64,000 nucleotides of DNA from Occultella aeris (GCF_902703175.1 NZ_CACRYJ010000062.1:1-64000), one strand, 5' to 3'; positions 44,795 through 53,122 are shown, counted from the first letter of the stretch. A program made the numbers and translations. Notes: generated by a model from the sequence alone, not told the origin.

Positions 44795-45004
44795 TCAGAA
44801 CGGTCGGACGTCGAGGATCCGGCGCAGCCGTTCGAACCGCAGACCGTGGTCGGTCAGCACGCTGACGAGTTCGGCCACACCCTCAGGATCGGGAACCGCG
44901 CACGCAAGGAGGGTCTGATCAGCGATCGGCGTGACGCTGACGTAGTCGATGCCGATGAGTCGGTCGGGGCGCACCGCACCGTCTACGAGGACCTGATAGA
45001 GCAT
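44795..45004 (-). CDS. Small conserved protein, paralogue 2 of 3
   Basis: A 69-residue protein (MLYQVLVDGAV ... TLLACAVPDPEGVAELVSVL ... GLRFERLRRI) sharing length, spacing of hydrophobic positions and the T-L-C-VPD core with the proteins at 30.0 and 51.8 kb, but at much lower identity. GGAGGT precedes ATG 45004. Like its paralogues it diverges from a plus-strand gene with the regional palindrome, here the GAP-family gene 204 bp away. Function is unknown. Confidence 0.8.
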   Translation of the reverse strand: MLYQVLVDGAVRPDRLIGIDYVSVTPIADQTLLACAVPDPEGVAELVSVLTDHGLRFERLRRILDVRPF

Positions 45005-45109
45005 GGTGACCTCCGGTGGCTTGGCCGTGACCTGGATGGTCCGTTGCGCGGGCGGGTGTCGACCGTGTGGACCAGGCTCCGAGTGTGACCCGCGCGGGCA
45101 GATCTGCGA

Positions 45110-45155
45110 ACCACCCGTAGCGGATGAGTACGCCGTCCTCGGATCGAGCGAGGAT
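45110..45155 (+). promoter_or_regulatory. 19-bp regulon palindrome (site 8) and -10 of the GAP-family gene
   Basis: ACCACCCGTAGCGGATGAG (45110-45128) is followed by GAGGAT (45150-45155) exactly 21 nt downstream. Confidence 0.6.
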
Positions 45156-45208
45156 GGCACGGTCGAGATCCGGCCATCGTGGTCGGTGGCGATGAAAAGG
45201 AGGCCAGG

Positions 45209-45883
45209 ATGGGCGAGGCGATCGGTCAGTCGTTGCCGATAGCGGTCGGCGTGATGGTCTCCCCGATGCCGATCGTGGCCGTCGTGCTGATGCTGGTCTC
45301 GGCGCGGGCGAGGTCGAACGGCGTCGCGTTCGTGCTCGGCTGGATCGTGGGAATCGCCGTGGTCGGATCGGTCGTGCTCCTGCTCGTCGGCGACACGGCC
45401 GGCGGGGACGACGGCGCCACGCCCGTCTGGGTGGGTCTTTTGAAACTGGTGCTCGGCCTCGGCCTGCTGCTCCTCGCGGTGAAGCAGTGGCGTGGCCGTC
45501 CAGGCAGCGACGTCGCGCCGGTGGTGCCCAAGTGGATGGCCGCGATCGAGACGTTCAGCCCCGTGAAGGCGTTCGGTCTCGCGTTCCTCCTGGGAGGCAT
45601 CAACCCGAAGAACCTGCTCCTGGTGGTCGCGGGGGCCACCGCGATCGCGAATGCCACGGACGCCCGCGGAGACCAGTTCGTGGCCCTGGCGGTCTTCACC
45701 GTGGTGGCCAGCGTCGGCGTCATCCTCCCGGTGGTCATCTACTTCGTGATGGGCGACCGGGCCGCCCGCCTGCTCGAAGGTATGCGGGCCTGGATGTTGG
45801 CGAACAACGCCGTCATCATGTGCGTGCTGTTGCTGGTCCTCGGCACCAAGGTGATCGGGGACGCGATCTCCATCCTCGTCTGA
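45209..45883 (+). CDS. GAP-family (Sap-like) membrane protein
   Basis: A 224-residue protein with six helices of the LysE-like fold. It is recognised as the GAP/Sap family (peptidoglycolipid- or sulfolipid-addressing protein) from SPMPIVAVVLMLVSARARSN and the repeat-related GGINPKNLLLVVAGATAIA. Mycobacterial members are linked to surface lipid export; substrates elsewhere are unknown. AAGGAGG precedes ATG 45209. It is preceded by the palindrome promoter and followed by the LuxR regulator. Confidence 0.87.
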   Translation: MGEAIGQSLPIAVGVMVSPMPIVAVVLMLVSARARSNGVAFVLGWIVGIAVVGSVVLLLVGDTAGGDDGATPVWVGLLKLVLGLGLLLLAVKQWRGRPGSDVAPVVPKWMAAIETFSPVKAFGLAFLLGGINPKNLLLVVAGATAIANATDARGDQFVALAVFTVVASVGVILPVVIYFVMGDRAARLLEGMRAWMLANNAVIMCVLLLVLGTKVIGDAISILV

Positions 45884-46037
45884 TCTGGCGCGGGCCGGGG
45901 AAGTTCGCGCAGTTCGGGTGACACGCGGGACGGCTCCGGTTGCACGGATGTGACGCTGTCGCTTGGATGGCTGCCAGGGGGGCGTGCACGAAGCGGTGTG
46001 CGTCAGGCAGGATTGGGGACTCGGGCAGGACGCGCGA

Positions 46038-48785
46038 ATGATGTCTGATGGGCCGCGGGACGCACGCGAGGACGCTGAGCGCGCCTTCGCTGATTCGGGC
46101 GCAACGAGCGGTCGGCATCCGCTCATCGACCTGGCTGCCCGGGAGGGGACCTCCACGAGGCCCGACGCCGCGGACTCGGCCTGGGCGACGACGACGCCGT
46201 CCGCGAAGATCGAGGTCCCGAGCGTCGGTGCGCACCTGCTCGAGCGCAGTGCGCTCATGGACCGGCTGACCGTGTCCGTGGGCGACCACGGGCTCACACT
46301 TGTCACCGCACCCGCGGGCTACGGCAAGTCCACGCTGCTGTCGATGTGGTGTGCGACGACGGGCCAGACCGTTGCCTGGTTGACGGTCGACGAGTTCGAC
46401 AACGACCCGCGCCGGTTGTTCCGTGGCCTGGTCAACGCCCTCCGGACCGCGCTGCGCCGGTCGGGACGATCCGACGGAGCCCGGCTGTCGGCGCTGGTGC
46501 CGCGGTACCGGGTGGATCCCGAGCAGTATGACGCGCTGCTGACGGCGCTGGAGGAACTCCGGGCGCCGATCGTGCTGGTCATCGACGACCTGCACGACGT
46601 GGATGACGTGGCGTCCCGGGAGGTGGTCGGCCGGTTGATGCGGTTCGCGCCGCCCAACCTGCGGCTCGTCCTGTCCGGGCGGTCGGACCCGAACCTGCCC
46701 GTTCACAAGCGCCGCCTGGACGGCGAACTCGGAGAGATCCGGGAGGCCGACCTCTGCTTCAGCCGCGTGGAGGTGGCCGCCCTGGCGGCCCAGGCCGGGC
46801 TCGAGCTGGATGTGCCGGACACCGACCTCCTGCTCGAGTCGACCGGAGGCTGGCCCGTCGCGACGCGGATGGCGATCGTTGCGTTCGGCACCTCGACGGA
46901 CTGGCGGCGGCAGTTCGAAGCGATGAGCGACGCGGCGCTGCCGTTGACCGGATACCTCACGGACGAGATCCTCGGCACCCTCCGGCCAGAACTGGCCACG
47001 TTCATCCTGTACGCCACCGTCGGAGACCGGATCCGCGGGGATCTGGCTGCGGTGCTTCACCCGGATGGGGCAGCACTGCTCGAGGAATGCGTACGCACCG
47101 GCGTCTTCCTCACTGCGGGAGGCGGCAACGAGCAGGAGTTCCGCTGGCACGCGTTGTTCGCGTCGCAGTGCCGGGCGATCCTGCAGCGCAATGATCCAGA
47201 GGCGGCGCTGACACTTCGTCGTCGTGCGGCCCGGTACTGGGCTGGGGCCGACGTGCCGCTCGCGGTCTCGCTGGCTGTGGCAGGGGGAGACGGTCCCTTC
47301 GCGCTCGCGTTGGTGCGGGCGCAGTGGCCTGATCTGTTGCTCCGGGGCGAGACGGAACTGCTGCGGCGGCTCTGCGCGCAACTGCCCGGCCCGGAGGTCG
47401 ACGACGCCGAGATCCTGCTCGTGCTCGCACTGTGTGAGTTCCTCGACCACCGCACCACGAGCACCGCGACGAGGGCGCGGGCCCGTGCCCGGGTCGCGGT
47501 GCTGCCGCCGGATCGCGCACGTCACGTCGAACTCGTGGACGCACTGCTCCAGTTGTTCGTGGCCGGCCCGGACCCCGAGGTTGCTGCGGCGCGCGACCGC
47601 GTGCGTGAGCTGCTTCCGGTGGACGGCACCGGCGACCGTGCCGTCATGGCGTTCGCGCACTTCCTGATCGGCGAGGCGACAGTGCGCCTGGACGACGATC
47701 CGGCCGGTGCTCTGGCGGACCTCCAGCGGGCGGAGGACCTCGCCTCCGGTTGCGATCTGCACGAACTCGCGGCCGCGAGTGCCGCCATGGTGCCGGTTCC
47801 GTTGTGGGTCCTCGGTCGCTTCGACGAGGCCGCCCGCGTGGCGCGTGCTGCCGTCGACGGCGGCCGGCGCGCCGGGCGGACAGGTTCCAGTTCGCTCGTC
47901 CCGGCCCATCTCGTCCTCGGTGCGGCCGAGTTCTGGCTCGATCACATCGAGCAGGCGCGGGGCCATCTGGAAGCAGCCATCCGGAAGGCCCAGCCCCGGC
48001 AGGAAAAGCTCCGCAAGAACGCGGCACTCGCCCTGATGATTGTGGGACTGTCCACCGACGATGCGGCGCTCGTCGAGGTCGCTCGGCAGGCGGGACTGGA
48101 TGACCCGGAGTCGGACGGCGGGCTCACCGAGCCCTTCGCGGCGATCATGGCGGCGCTTCGCGAGGACGTCTCGGGTCACCCGGACGCCGCTCTGGCCAGG
48201 GTCACGTCGATGGACCCCAGCCAGCTCGAGTCAAGCATCCTGGTCTGGATGGCGGATCTGCACCGCCGTGCCGGCACCTACGCAGATGCTCGCGGTGTGC
48301 TCGCCCGGATCCCCGCCGCGCGGCGAACAGCACACATCGCGATGTGCGCGAACCTGACCGAGGCCCTCATGTTCGCTGCCGAGGGTGCGGCCGAGGACGC
48401 GCATGTGCTGCTCGAGCGGACGCTCCGGACGTCCCTGGAGTCAGAGCTGACGCGCCCGTTCGCGCTGCCCGGACCCGACCTCGCCCCACTGTTGTCCGAG
48501 CATCTGGCCTGGGGGACCCAGTACGGCACCCTGGTCGGCGAACTCATCACGCGGATGCGTGATCGGGTCCCGATCCGCCGGTCGCCCTCGTTCTGGGAGC
48601 TCACCGAACGGGAGATGACGATCCTGACCTATCTCCGCTCGCCGATGACCGCCGCCGAGATCGGACAGTCCCTGTTCGTCTCGGCGAACACGGTGAAGAC
48701 GCACATGCGCGCCGTCTACCGCAAGCTCGGCGCGTCCGGGCGGCGGGAGGCGGTCCGGATCGCAGTGGAGCGCGACCTCCTCTGA
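46038..48785 (+). CDS. Large MalT/LAL-type LuxR-family regulator
   Basis: A 915-residue regulator of the STAND type. A low-complexity N terminus is followed by an NTPase with Walker A APAGYGKST at about 91-99 and Walker B VLVIDDLHD at about 177. A long helical tetratricopeptide-like middle follows (about 400-840), then a C-terminal LuxR helix-turn-helix at about 855-913 (TEREMTILTYLRSPMTAAEI ... VKTHMRAVYRKLG). Such proteins bind an inducer, oligomerise with ATP and activate transcription. It is the only large regulator among the palindrome-bearing genes and is the natural candidate to bind the 19-bp element. ATG 46038 and 46041 are both possible. Confidence 0.92.
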   Translation: MMSDGPRDAREDAERAFADSGATSGRHPLIDLAAREGTSTRPDAADSAWATTTPSAKIEVPSVGAHLLERSALMDRLTVSVGDHGLTLVTAPAGYGKSTLLSMWCATTGQTVAWLTVDEFDNDPRRLFRGLVNALRTALRRSGRSDGARLSALVPRYRVDPEQYDALLTALEELRAPIVLVIDDLHDVDDVASREVVGRLMRFAPPNLRLVLSGRSDPNLPVHKRRLDGELGEIREADLCFSRVEVAALAAQAGLELDVPDTDLLLESTGGWPVATRMAIVAFGTSTDWRRQFEAMSDAALPLTGYLTDEILGTLRPELATFILYATVGDRIRGDLAAVLHPDGAALLEECVRTGVFLTAGGGNEQEFRWHALFASQCRAILQRNDPEAALTLRRRAARYWAGADVPLAVSLAVAGGDGPFALALVRAQWPDLLLRGETELLRRLCAQLPGPEVDDAEILLVLALCEFLDHRTTSTATRARARARVAVLPPDRARHVELVDALLQLFVAGPDPEVAAARDRVRELLPVDGTGDRAVMAFAHFLIGEATVRLDDDPAGALADLQRAEDLASGCDLHELAAASAAMVPVPLWVLGRFDEAARVARAAVDGGRRAGRTGSSSLVPAHLVLGAAEFWLDHIEQARGHLEAAIRKAQPRQEKLRKNAALALMIVGLSTDDAALVEVARQAGLDDPESDGGLTEPFAAIMAALREDVSGHPDAALARVTSMDPSQLESSILVWMADLHRRAGTYADARGVLARIPAARRTAHIAMCANLTEALMFAAEGAAEDAHVLLERTLRTSLESELTRPFALPGPDLAPLLSEHLAWGTQYGTLVGELITRMRDRVPIRRSPSFWELTEREMTILTYLRSPMTAAEIGQSLFVSANTVKTHMRAVYRKLGASGRREAVRIAVERDLL

Positions 48786-48802
48786 CGGCCCCACCACCGG
48801 CC

Positions 48803-48848
48803 CTCATGCGGATGGGGTGAGTCCAGCGGACGGGCCTCGGCGTACCGT
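48803..48848 (+). promoter_or_regulatory. 19-bp regulon palindrome (site 6) and -10 of the AI-2E/SulP operon
   Basis: CTCATGCGGATGGGGTGAG (48803-48821) is followed by TACCGT (48843-48848) exactly 21 nt later. The GTG at 48856 begins 7 nt after the -10, so the message is probably leaderless. Confidence 0.65.
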
Positions 48849-48855
48849 CCAGGAG

Positions 48856-49956
48856 GTGAGCGCGTCCCTACCTGTCGTGGACCGACGACCACCGCCATGG
48901 TTGCCGCGCGCGCTGGCCCAGGTGGTCGTCGCCGCGATCGTGGGGGTGATCGCGTACGGGATCCTCGGCTCGCTCAAGGGGATCATCTCCACGGTCCTGA
49001 TCGCGTTCGTTCTCGCTCTGGCGATGGAGCCGGCGGTCAACGCACTGGTCCGGCACCGGTGGCGACGGGCCGTGGCGACGGCGACCGTGATGGTGGGCGG
49101 ACTGGTCGCGGTGGTCGCGCTCGTCACAGTCTTCGGGAACCTGTTCGTGACCCAACTGTTGCAGCTCGTGGCCGCCCTTGACGATGCGCTGGTCGCGGTC
49201 CGGGCCGGCCTGGACCCGGCGCTCGCGGACCAGATCCCGGACCGGCAGGCACTCGTGACCGAGGCCCTGGAGCGGTACGGTGCCGATCTCGCCAGCGGGA
49301 TCCTAGGCATCGGCGGGGTGCTCGCCTCAGGTTTCATCACCGCCACGGGCGTGCTGCTGATCGCCTTCTACATGCTTGCCGCGGGACCCCAACTGCGGAT
49401 TGCTATCTGCCGGCCGCTGGAGCCCGTGCGGCAGGCGCGAGTCCTCGCGATGTGGGGCATCGCCCAGGAGAAGCTCTCCGGTTTCATCGCTTCCCGCGTC
49501 GTGCTGGCGCTCGTCTCGGCCGTCTGCACGACGCTCTTCCTCGCGGTGATCGGCATCGGCTACGCCGTGCCGCTCGGCCTGTTCGTGGGTGTCGTCTCCC
49601 AGTTCGTGCCGACCGTTGGCACCTACATCGCGGGAGCATTGCCGATCGCCGTGGCCGGCGTGCAGTCGATCGGGCTCGGCCTGGTGGTGCTCGCCTGGAT
49701 CATCGCCTACCAACAGTTCGAGAACCTCATTCTCTCGCCCCGGGTCTCTTCCAAGGCGCTCGAGATCAACCCGGCCGTCTCCTTCGTAGCGGTGATCGCG
49801 TTCGGTGCGGTGCTCGGGCCGATGGGCGCCTTCATCGGCCTACCACTCGCGGCCACCGCGCAGGCGGTGATCTCGACCTACCTACGCCGGCACGAGCTGA
49901 TCGATTCGGCACTCCTGCGTGACGAGCCGGTCGCACGCGGGCCCGGACCGACATGA
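48856..49956 (+). CDS. AI-2E family transporter
   Basis: A 366-residue AI-2E (PerM/TqsA-like) membrane protein with about eight helices. The long central soluble segment lies between LVTVFGNLFVTQLLQLVAAL and GIGGVLASGFITATGVLLIA, and the family C-terminal pattern is YQQFENLILSPRVSSKALEI. Members export small molecules or exchange Na+/H+; the substrate here is unknown. I placed the start at GTG 48856 because the -10 box ends 7 nt before it; starts further upstream would precede transcription. It overlaps the next SulP gene by ATGA. Confidence 0.88.
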   Translation: MSASLPVVDRRPPPWLPRALAQVVVAAIVGVIAYGILGSLKGIISTVLIAFVLALAMEPAVNALVRHRWRRAVATATVMVGGLVAVVALVTVFGNLFVTQLLQLVAALDDALVAVRAGLDPALADQIPDRQALVTEALERYGADLASGILGIGGVLASGFITATGVLLIAFYMLAAGPQLRIAICRPLEPVRQARVLAMWGIAQEKLSGFIASRVVLALVSAVCTTLFLAVIGIGYAVPLGLFVGVVSQFVPTVGTYIAGALPIAVAGVQSIGLGLVVLAWIIAYQQFENLILSPRVSSKALEINPAVSFVAVIAFGAVLGPMGAFIGLPLAATAQAVISTYLRRHELIDSALLRDEPVARGPGPT

Positions 49957-51704
49957 CCGAAGGATCCGCACCCGCGCGTCGGCGCCGGCGGCTGCCGCGG
50001 TGGAGGGACCTGCGGACCGACATCGTCGCGGGACTGCCGGGCGCGATCTCGTCGGTGCCGGACGGGATGGCCTCCGGAGTGCTTGCCGGGGTGAACCCTG
50101 TGCACGGGCTCTACGCGAGCTTCGCAGGTCCGCTGGTGGGTGGACTGACCGCGAGCACCCGGATGATGGTCATCACCACCACCAGCGCGGCCGCACTCGC
50201 GGCAGGCTCGGCGCTGGCGACAGTGGCGCCGGAGCAGCGTTCGGACGCGATCATCTGGCTGACGCTGATCGCCGGGGCGCTCATGGTCGTGGCCGGCCTG
50301 GTGCGCCTGGGCCGGTACACGAGGTTCGTCTCCCACTCGGTGATGACCGGCTTCCTCACCGGGGTCTCGGTGAACATCATCTTCGGGCAGCTGCCGGACC
50401 TGGCCGGCGCCGACGCGTCCGGGGCCGTGGCCCTCCTCAAGGCCTGGGACGTGATCAGCCACCCCGAGCGCATCGATCCCGCGTCCCTGCTGATCGGGCT
50501 ATCGGCTCTGGCGCTGCTCATCGTCCTCGCCAAGGGACGGCTCGCGATGGTGAGCTCGCTGATCGCGCTGGTCATCCCGACGGCCGCGGTCGCGATCCTC
50601 GGGCTCACGGTGGCCGACGTCTCCGACGTCGGCACGATACCGACCGGCCTTCCGCTGCCGCAGATTCCCGATCCCGGCGCGCTCTCCCTCGGTCTGGTCG
50701 GTGGTGCGTTCGCCGTCGCTGCCATCGTGCTGGTGCAGGGCGCCGGCGTGGCGGAGTCGGCGCCGAACCCGTCCGGACGGCGTTCCGATGCCAACCGCGA
50801 CTTCGGCGCCCAGGGCTGGGGAAACGTGGCCTCCGCGGCCTTCGGAGGGATGCCGGTGGGCGGCTCCGTCGGGCAGACCGCGATCAACGTCGCCGCCGGC
50901 GCCCGGACCCACTGGGCGTCGGTCTTCTCGGGCGTCTGGATGCTGCTCATCCTGGTCGTCTTTGCGGGACTGGTCGGCCGGGTGGCGATGCCGACCCTCG
51001 CCGCGATCCTGATCTACGCGGCGATCGGCTCGCTGAACCCCGCTCGGATCCGCACGATCTGGAGCGCCGGCGCCAGTTCACAGATCGCGCTCACGGCCAC
51101 GTTCGTGGCGACCCTCGCCCTGCCCGTGGTCGTCGCCGTCGGCATCGGTGTGGCCCTCTCGCTTCTCGTCCAGCTCAACCAGGAGGCCGTGGACCTGAAG
51201 GTGGTGCGACTGGAGCGCGACGAGCAGGGTCACCTGATCGAGGGTCCAGCCCCCGTTGCCCTCGCCGCCGGTGACGTCGTCGTCCTCGACGTCTACGGCA
51301 GTCTGTTCTACGCGGGTGCTCGCACGTTGCAGGCCCGGCTGCCGGATCCCGGGCTGGCGACCGACGCCGCCGTAGTGCTGCGGCTTCGGGGCCGGACCAC
51401 CCTCGGGGTCACGTTCTTCACCGTGGTCTCCGACTATGCCCGGCGCCTCGAGATGAACGGTGGGCGGCTCTACCTGAGTGGTCTGGGCGAGGACATGGTC
51501 AGGTACTGGGACGAGGAACGGCTCAGCGGTGTGGGGGCGGCCCTCGAGGTGTTCCCGGCCACGGAGGTCCTGGGCGAGTCCACCACGCACGCCATGGAGG
51601 CGGCGACCAGCCGACGGGTCAGGCACCGGTCCGCAACGGGCGGCCGACCGGCAGCGGGCGGCGGAACCGAGGGGAACGACCGACGTGAGCCGGGCTCCGG
51701 CTGA
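49953..51704 (+). CDS. SulP-family anion permease with STAS domain, copy 2
   Basis: A 583-residue transporter of the same family as that at 41.8 kb but only distantly similar. GLPGAISSVPDGMASGVLAG replaces the usual SulP signature, followed by about ten helices and a STAS domain (VVVLDVYGSLFYAGARTLQA) at about 430-540. A basic, Gly/Arg-rich tail ends it. Its ATG overlaps the AI-2E stop, so the two proteins should be made together. Confidence 0.9.
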   Translation: MTEGSAPARRRRRLPRWRDLRTDIVAGLPGAISSVPDGMASGVLAGVNPVHGLYASFAGPLVGGLTASTRMMVITTTSAAALAAGSALATVAPEQRSDAIIWLTLIAGALMVVAGLVRLGRYTRFVSHSVMTGFLTGVSVNIIFGQLPDLAGADASGAVALLKAWDVISHPERIDPASLLIGLSALALLIVLAKGRLAMVSSLIALVIPTAAVAILGLTVADVSDVGTIPTGLPLPQIPDPGALSLGLVGGAFAVAAIVLVQGAGVAESAPNPSGRRSDANRDFGAQGWGNVASAAFGGMPVGGSVGQTAINVAAGARTHWASVFSGVWMLLILVVFAGLVGRVAMPTLAAILIYAAIGSLNPARIRTIWSAGASSQIALTATFVATLALPVVVAVGIGVALSLLVQLNQEAVDLKVVRLERDEQGHLIEGPAPVALAAGDVVVLDVYGSLFYAGARTLQARLPDPGLATDAAVVLRLRGRTTLGVTFFTVVSDYARRLEMNGGRLYLSGLGEDMVRYWDEERLSGVGAALEVFPATEVLGESTTHAMEAATSRRVRHRSATGGRPAAGGGTEGNDRREPGSG

Positions 51705-51709
51705 CGCCC

Positions 51710-51916
51710 TCAGGTGGGCTCGGCATCCGCCGTGCGGACCTCCCTCACGGTCAGACCCTGCGCCGTGAGCGCATGCAGGATTCCGACCAGCGCGGCGACG
51801 TCGGGAACCCGGCAGTGCAGGATCGTGTCGCGACCCGCTGCGGTGATCGTGATGTGTCCGAGCGCGGTCACGAGCGCCCGGTCGAGGCGCCCGCGCACCC
51901 GGATGTCGTAGCGCAT
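51710..51916 (-). CDS. Small conserved protein, paralogue 3 of 3
   Basis: A 68-residue protein beginning MRYDIRVRGRLDRALVTALG, with DTILHCRVPDVAALVGILHA. It is the close relative of the protein at 30.0 kb and diverges from the second DUF1269 gene just as that one diverges from the first. GGGAGG precedes ATG 51916. It ends 5 bp from the SulP stop on the opposite strand. Function is unknown. Confidence 0.82.
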   Translation of the reverse strand: MRYDIRVRGRLDRALVTALGHITITAAGRDTILHCRVPDVAALVGILHALTAQGLTVREVRTADAEPT

Positions 51917-52010
51917 CGCACCTCCCTCGGCCCGTCCGGTCGGCGCCAAGCCTCCTCGGTGCGCGTCGCCCCCGCCTCACGCGTTCCGGACGAAGGTCGG
52001 CAACACCGGG

Positions 52011-52056
52011 CTCACCCGCCAGGGATGAGGCGTCCGGCCGGCGGGCTTCGGACGAT
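52011..52056 (+). promoter_or_regulatory. 19-bp regulon palindrome (site 7) and -10 of the second DUF1269 gene
   Basis: CTCACCCGCCAGGGATGAG (52011-52029) matches the consensus fully. GACGAT (52051-52056) lies exactly 21 nt downstream. Confidence 0.65.
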
Positions 52057-52121
52057 GGTGGGGTACAGGCCGGGTTCGGCGCTCGTCCGGGCCGGTCCAC
52101 CCACCATGAGGAGACTGAAGC

Positions 52122-52619
52122 ATGGCAACGCTGAGTGTTTGGAAGTTCGAGACGGCGCAAGGTGCAGACGCCGCGGCCGTAGCCCTCGGGGAACTCTCGA
52201 AGCAGGGCCTGATCACGGTCGACGACTCGGCGACCGTCTCCTGGGAGGCCGGTAAGAAGAAGCCGAAGACGCGCCAGGGCCTCAACACCGCGGGCGTCGG
52301 TGCCTTGGGTGGCTCGTTCTGGGGCCTGCTGTTCGGGCTGATCTTCTTCGTGCCGTTCCTCGGGGCGGCCATCGGCGCTGGGATCGGTGCGCTCACGGGG
52401 GCGCTGACCGACGTCGGCATCGATGACGAGTTCATCGGCTCGGTCCGCGACCAGGTGGTTCCCGGCACGTCCGCACTGTTCCTGATGTCCGAGAACGCGG
52501 TCGTGGACAAGGTGCGGGACAACCTCCAGGCCAGGGGCATCCAGGGCACCCTGATCCAGTCGAACCTCAGCAACGAGCAGGAGGCGCAACTGCGCGAGGC
52601 GTTCTCCGAGGAGGCCTGA
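52122..52619 (+). CDS. DUF1269 family membrane protein, copy 2
   Basis: A 165-residue protein, same length as and about 75% identical to the copy at 30.4 kb. Both keep FGLIFFVPFLGAA, VVPGTSALFLMS and NLSNEQEAQLREAF, so purifying selection is likely. Differences cluster in residues 10-60. GAGGAG precedes the ATG. It is followed 6 bp later by a small membrane-anchored protein rather than a sulfatase. Confidence 0.9.
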   Translation: MATLSVWKFETAQGADAAAVALGELSKQGLITVDDSATVSWEAGKKKPKTRQGLNTAGVGALGGSFWGLLFGLIFFVPFLGAAIGAGIGALTGALTDVGIDDEFIGSVRDQVVPGTSALFLMSENAVVDKVRDNLQARGIQGTLIQSNLSNEQEAQLREAFSEEA

Positions 52620-52625
52620 CCCAGC

Positions 52626-53096
52626 GTGCTGGACGCCGCCGGGGTCGGGGCCGGGCCGATCGTGACCTGGGTCGTCGTGGCCCTGGTACTCCTGGGCCTG
52701 GCGGGGATCGCCATCGGCACCGCGTCCCGTCGGTCCGGCCGCGCGGTGCGCTGGCATGACGAGGCGAACGGTCTTGCAGACCAGGGCGGCGAGGTCGTGG
52801 ACGGGGTGCGGATCTGGGCCGAGCACGCCGGCGCCGCCGGCGCCGAGGTGTGGTCCGACCTGGAGCGCCGCACCGCCGATCTGGCCCGGTCGGCGCAGGA
52901 GCTGAGCCAGCGGACCAAGTCCGTTCGTCCGCGGGAACTGGCCGAGCGGGCTGCCGCCACGGCCGGTGCGCTAGCGGGCAGGATGACGGAGTACGCGGGC
53001 GCACTGCCCGCTCCTGATGAGGGCATCCGGTCCGAACTCCTCGCCGCCGCGGACGAGCTGGACCGGGCCGTGGCTGCCCTGCGCACGGCGGTGTAG
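52626..53096 (+). CDS. Membrane-anchored helical protein of unknown function
   Basis: A 156-residue protein with one N-terminal helix (VTWVVVALVLLGLAGIAIGT) and a long, mostly helical cytosolic or outer region rich in Ala, Glu and Arg (LERRTADLARSAQELSQRTK), probably coiled coil. No family is recognised. The GTG start uses GAGGAGG at the end of the preceding DUF1269 gene, so the two are likely cotranscribed from site 7. Confidence 0.75.
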   Translation: MLDAAGVGAGPIVTWVVVALVLLGLAGIAIGTASRRSGRAVRWHDEANGLADQGGEVVDGVRIWAEHAGAAGAEVWSDLERRTADLARSAQELSQRTKSVRPRELAERAAATAGALAGRMTEYAGALPAPDEGIRSELLAAADELDRAVAALRTAV

Positions 53097-53110
53097 CCGG
53101 GCTTCCTGGC

Positions 53111-53116
53111 TAGAGT
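53111..53116 (+). promoter_or_regulatory. -10 box TAGAGT, leaderless promoter
   Basis: TAGAGT ends 6 nt before the GTG at 53123. Confidence 0.55.
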
Positions 53117-53122
53117 GCGCTG

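Noticed and set aside
45904-45922. Palindrome-like stretch before the LuxR gene
   Set aside because: Left arm matches poorly and no NANNNT occurs at 21 nt; mentioned only as weak.
44795-46306. 503-codon frame containing the small paralogue at its C-terminal end
   Set aside because: Only the last 69 codons resemble the small family and have a ribosome site; the rest is antisense to the GAP-family gene and the promoter.
45816-48179. 787-codon open frame on the minus strand opposite the LuxR regulator
   Set aside because: Arg/Gln/His-rich with no recognisable domain; the opposite strand has Walker motifs and a helix-turn-helix.
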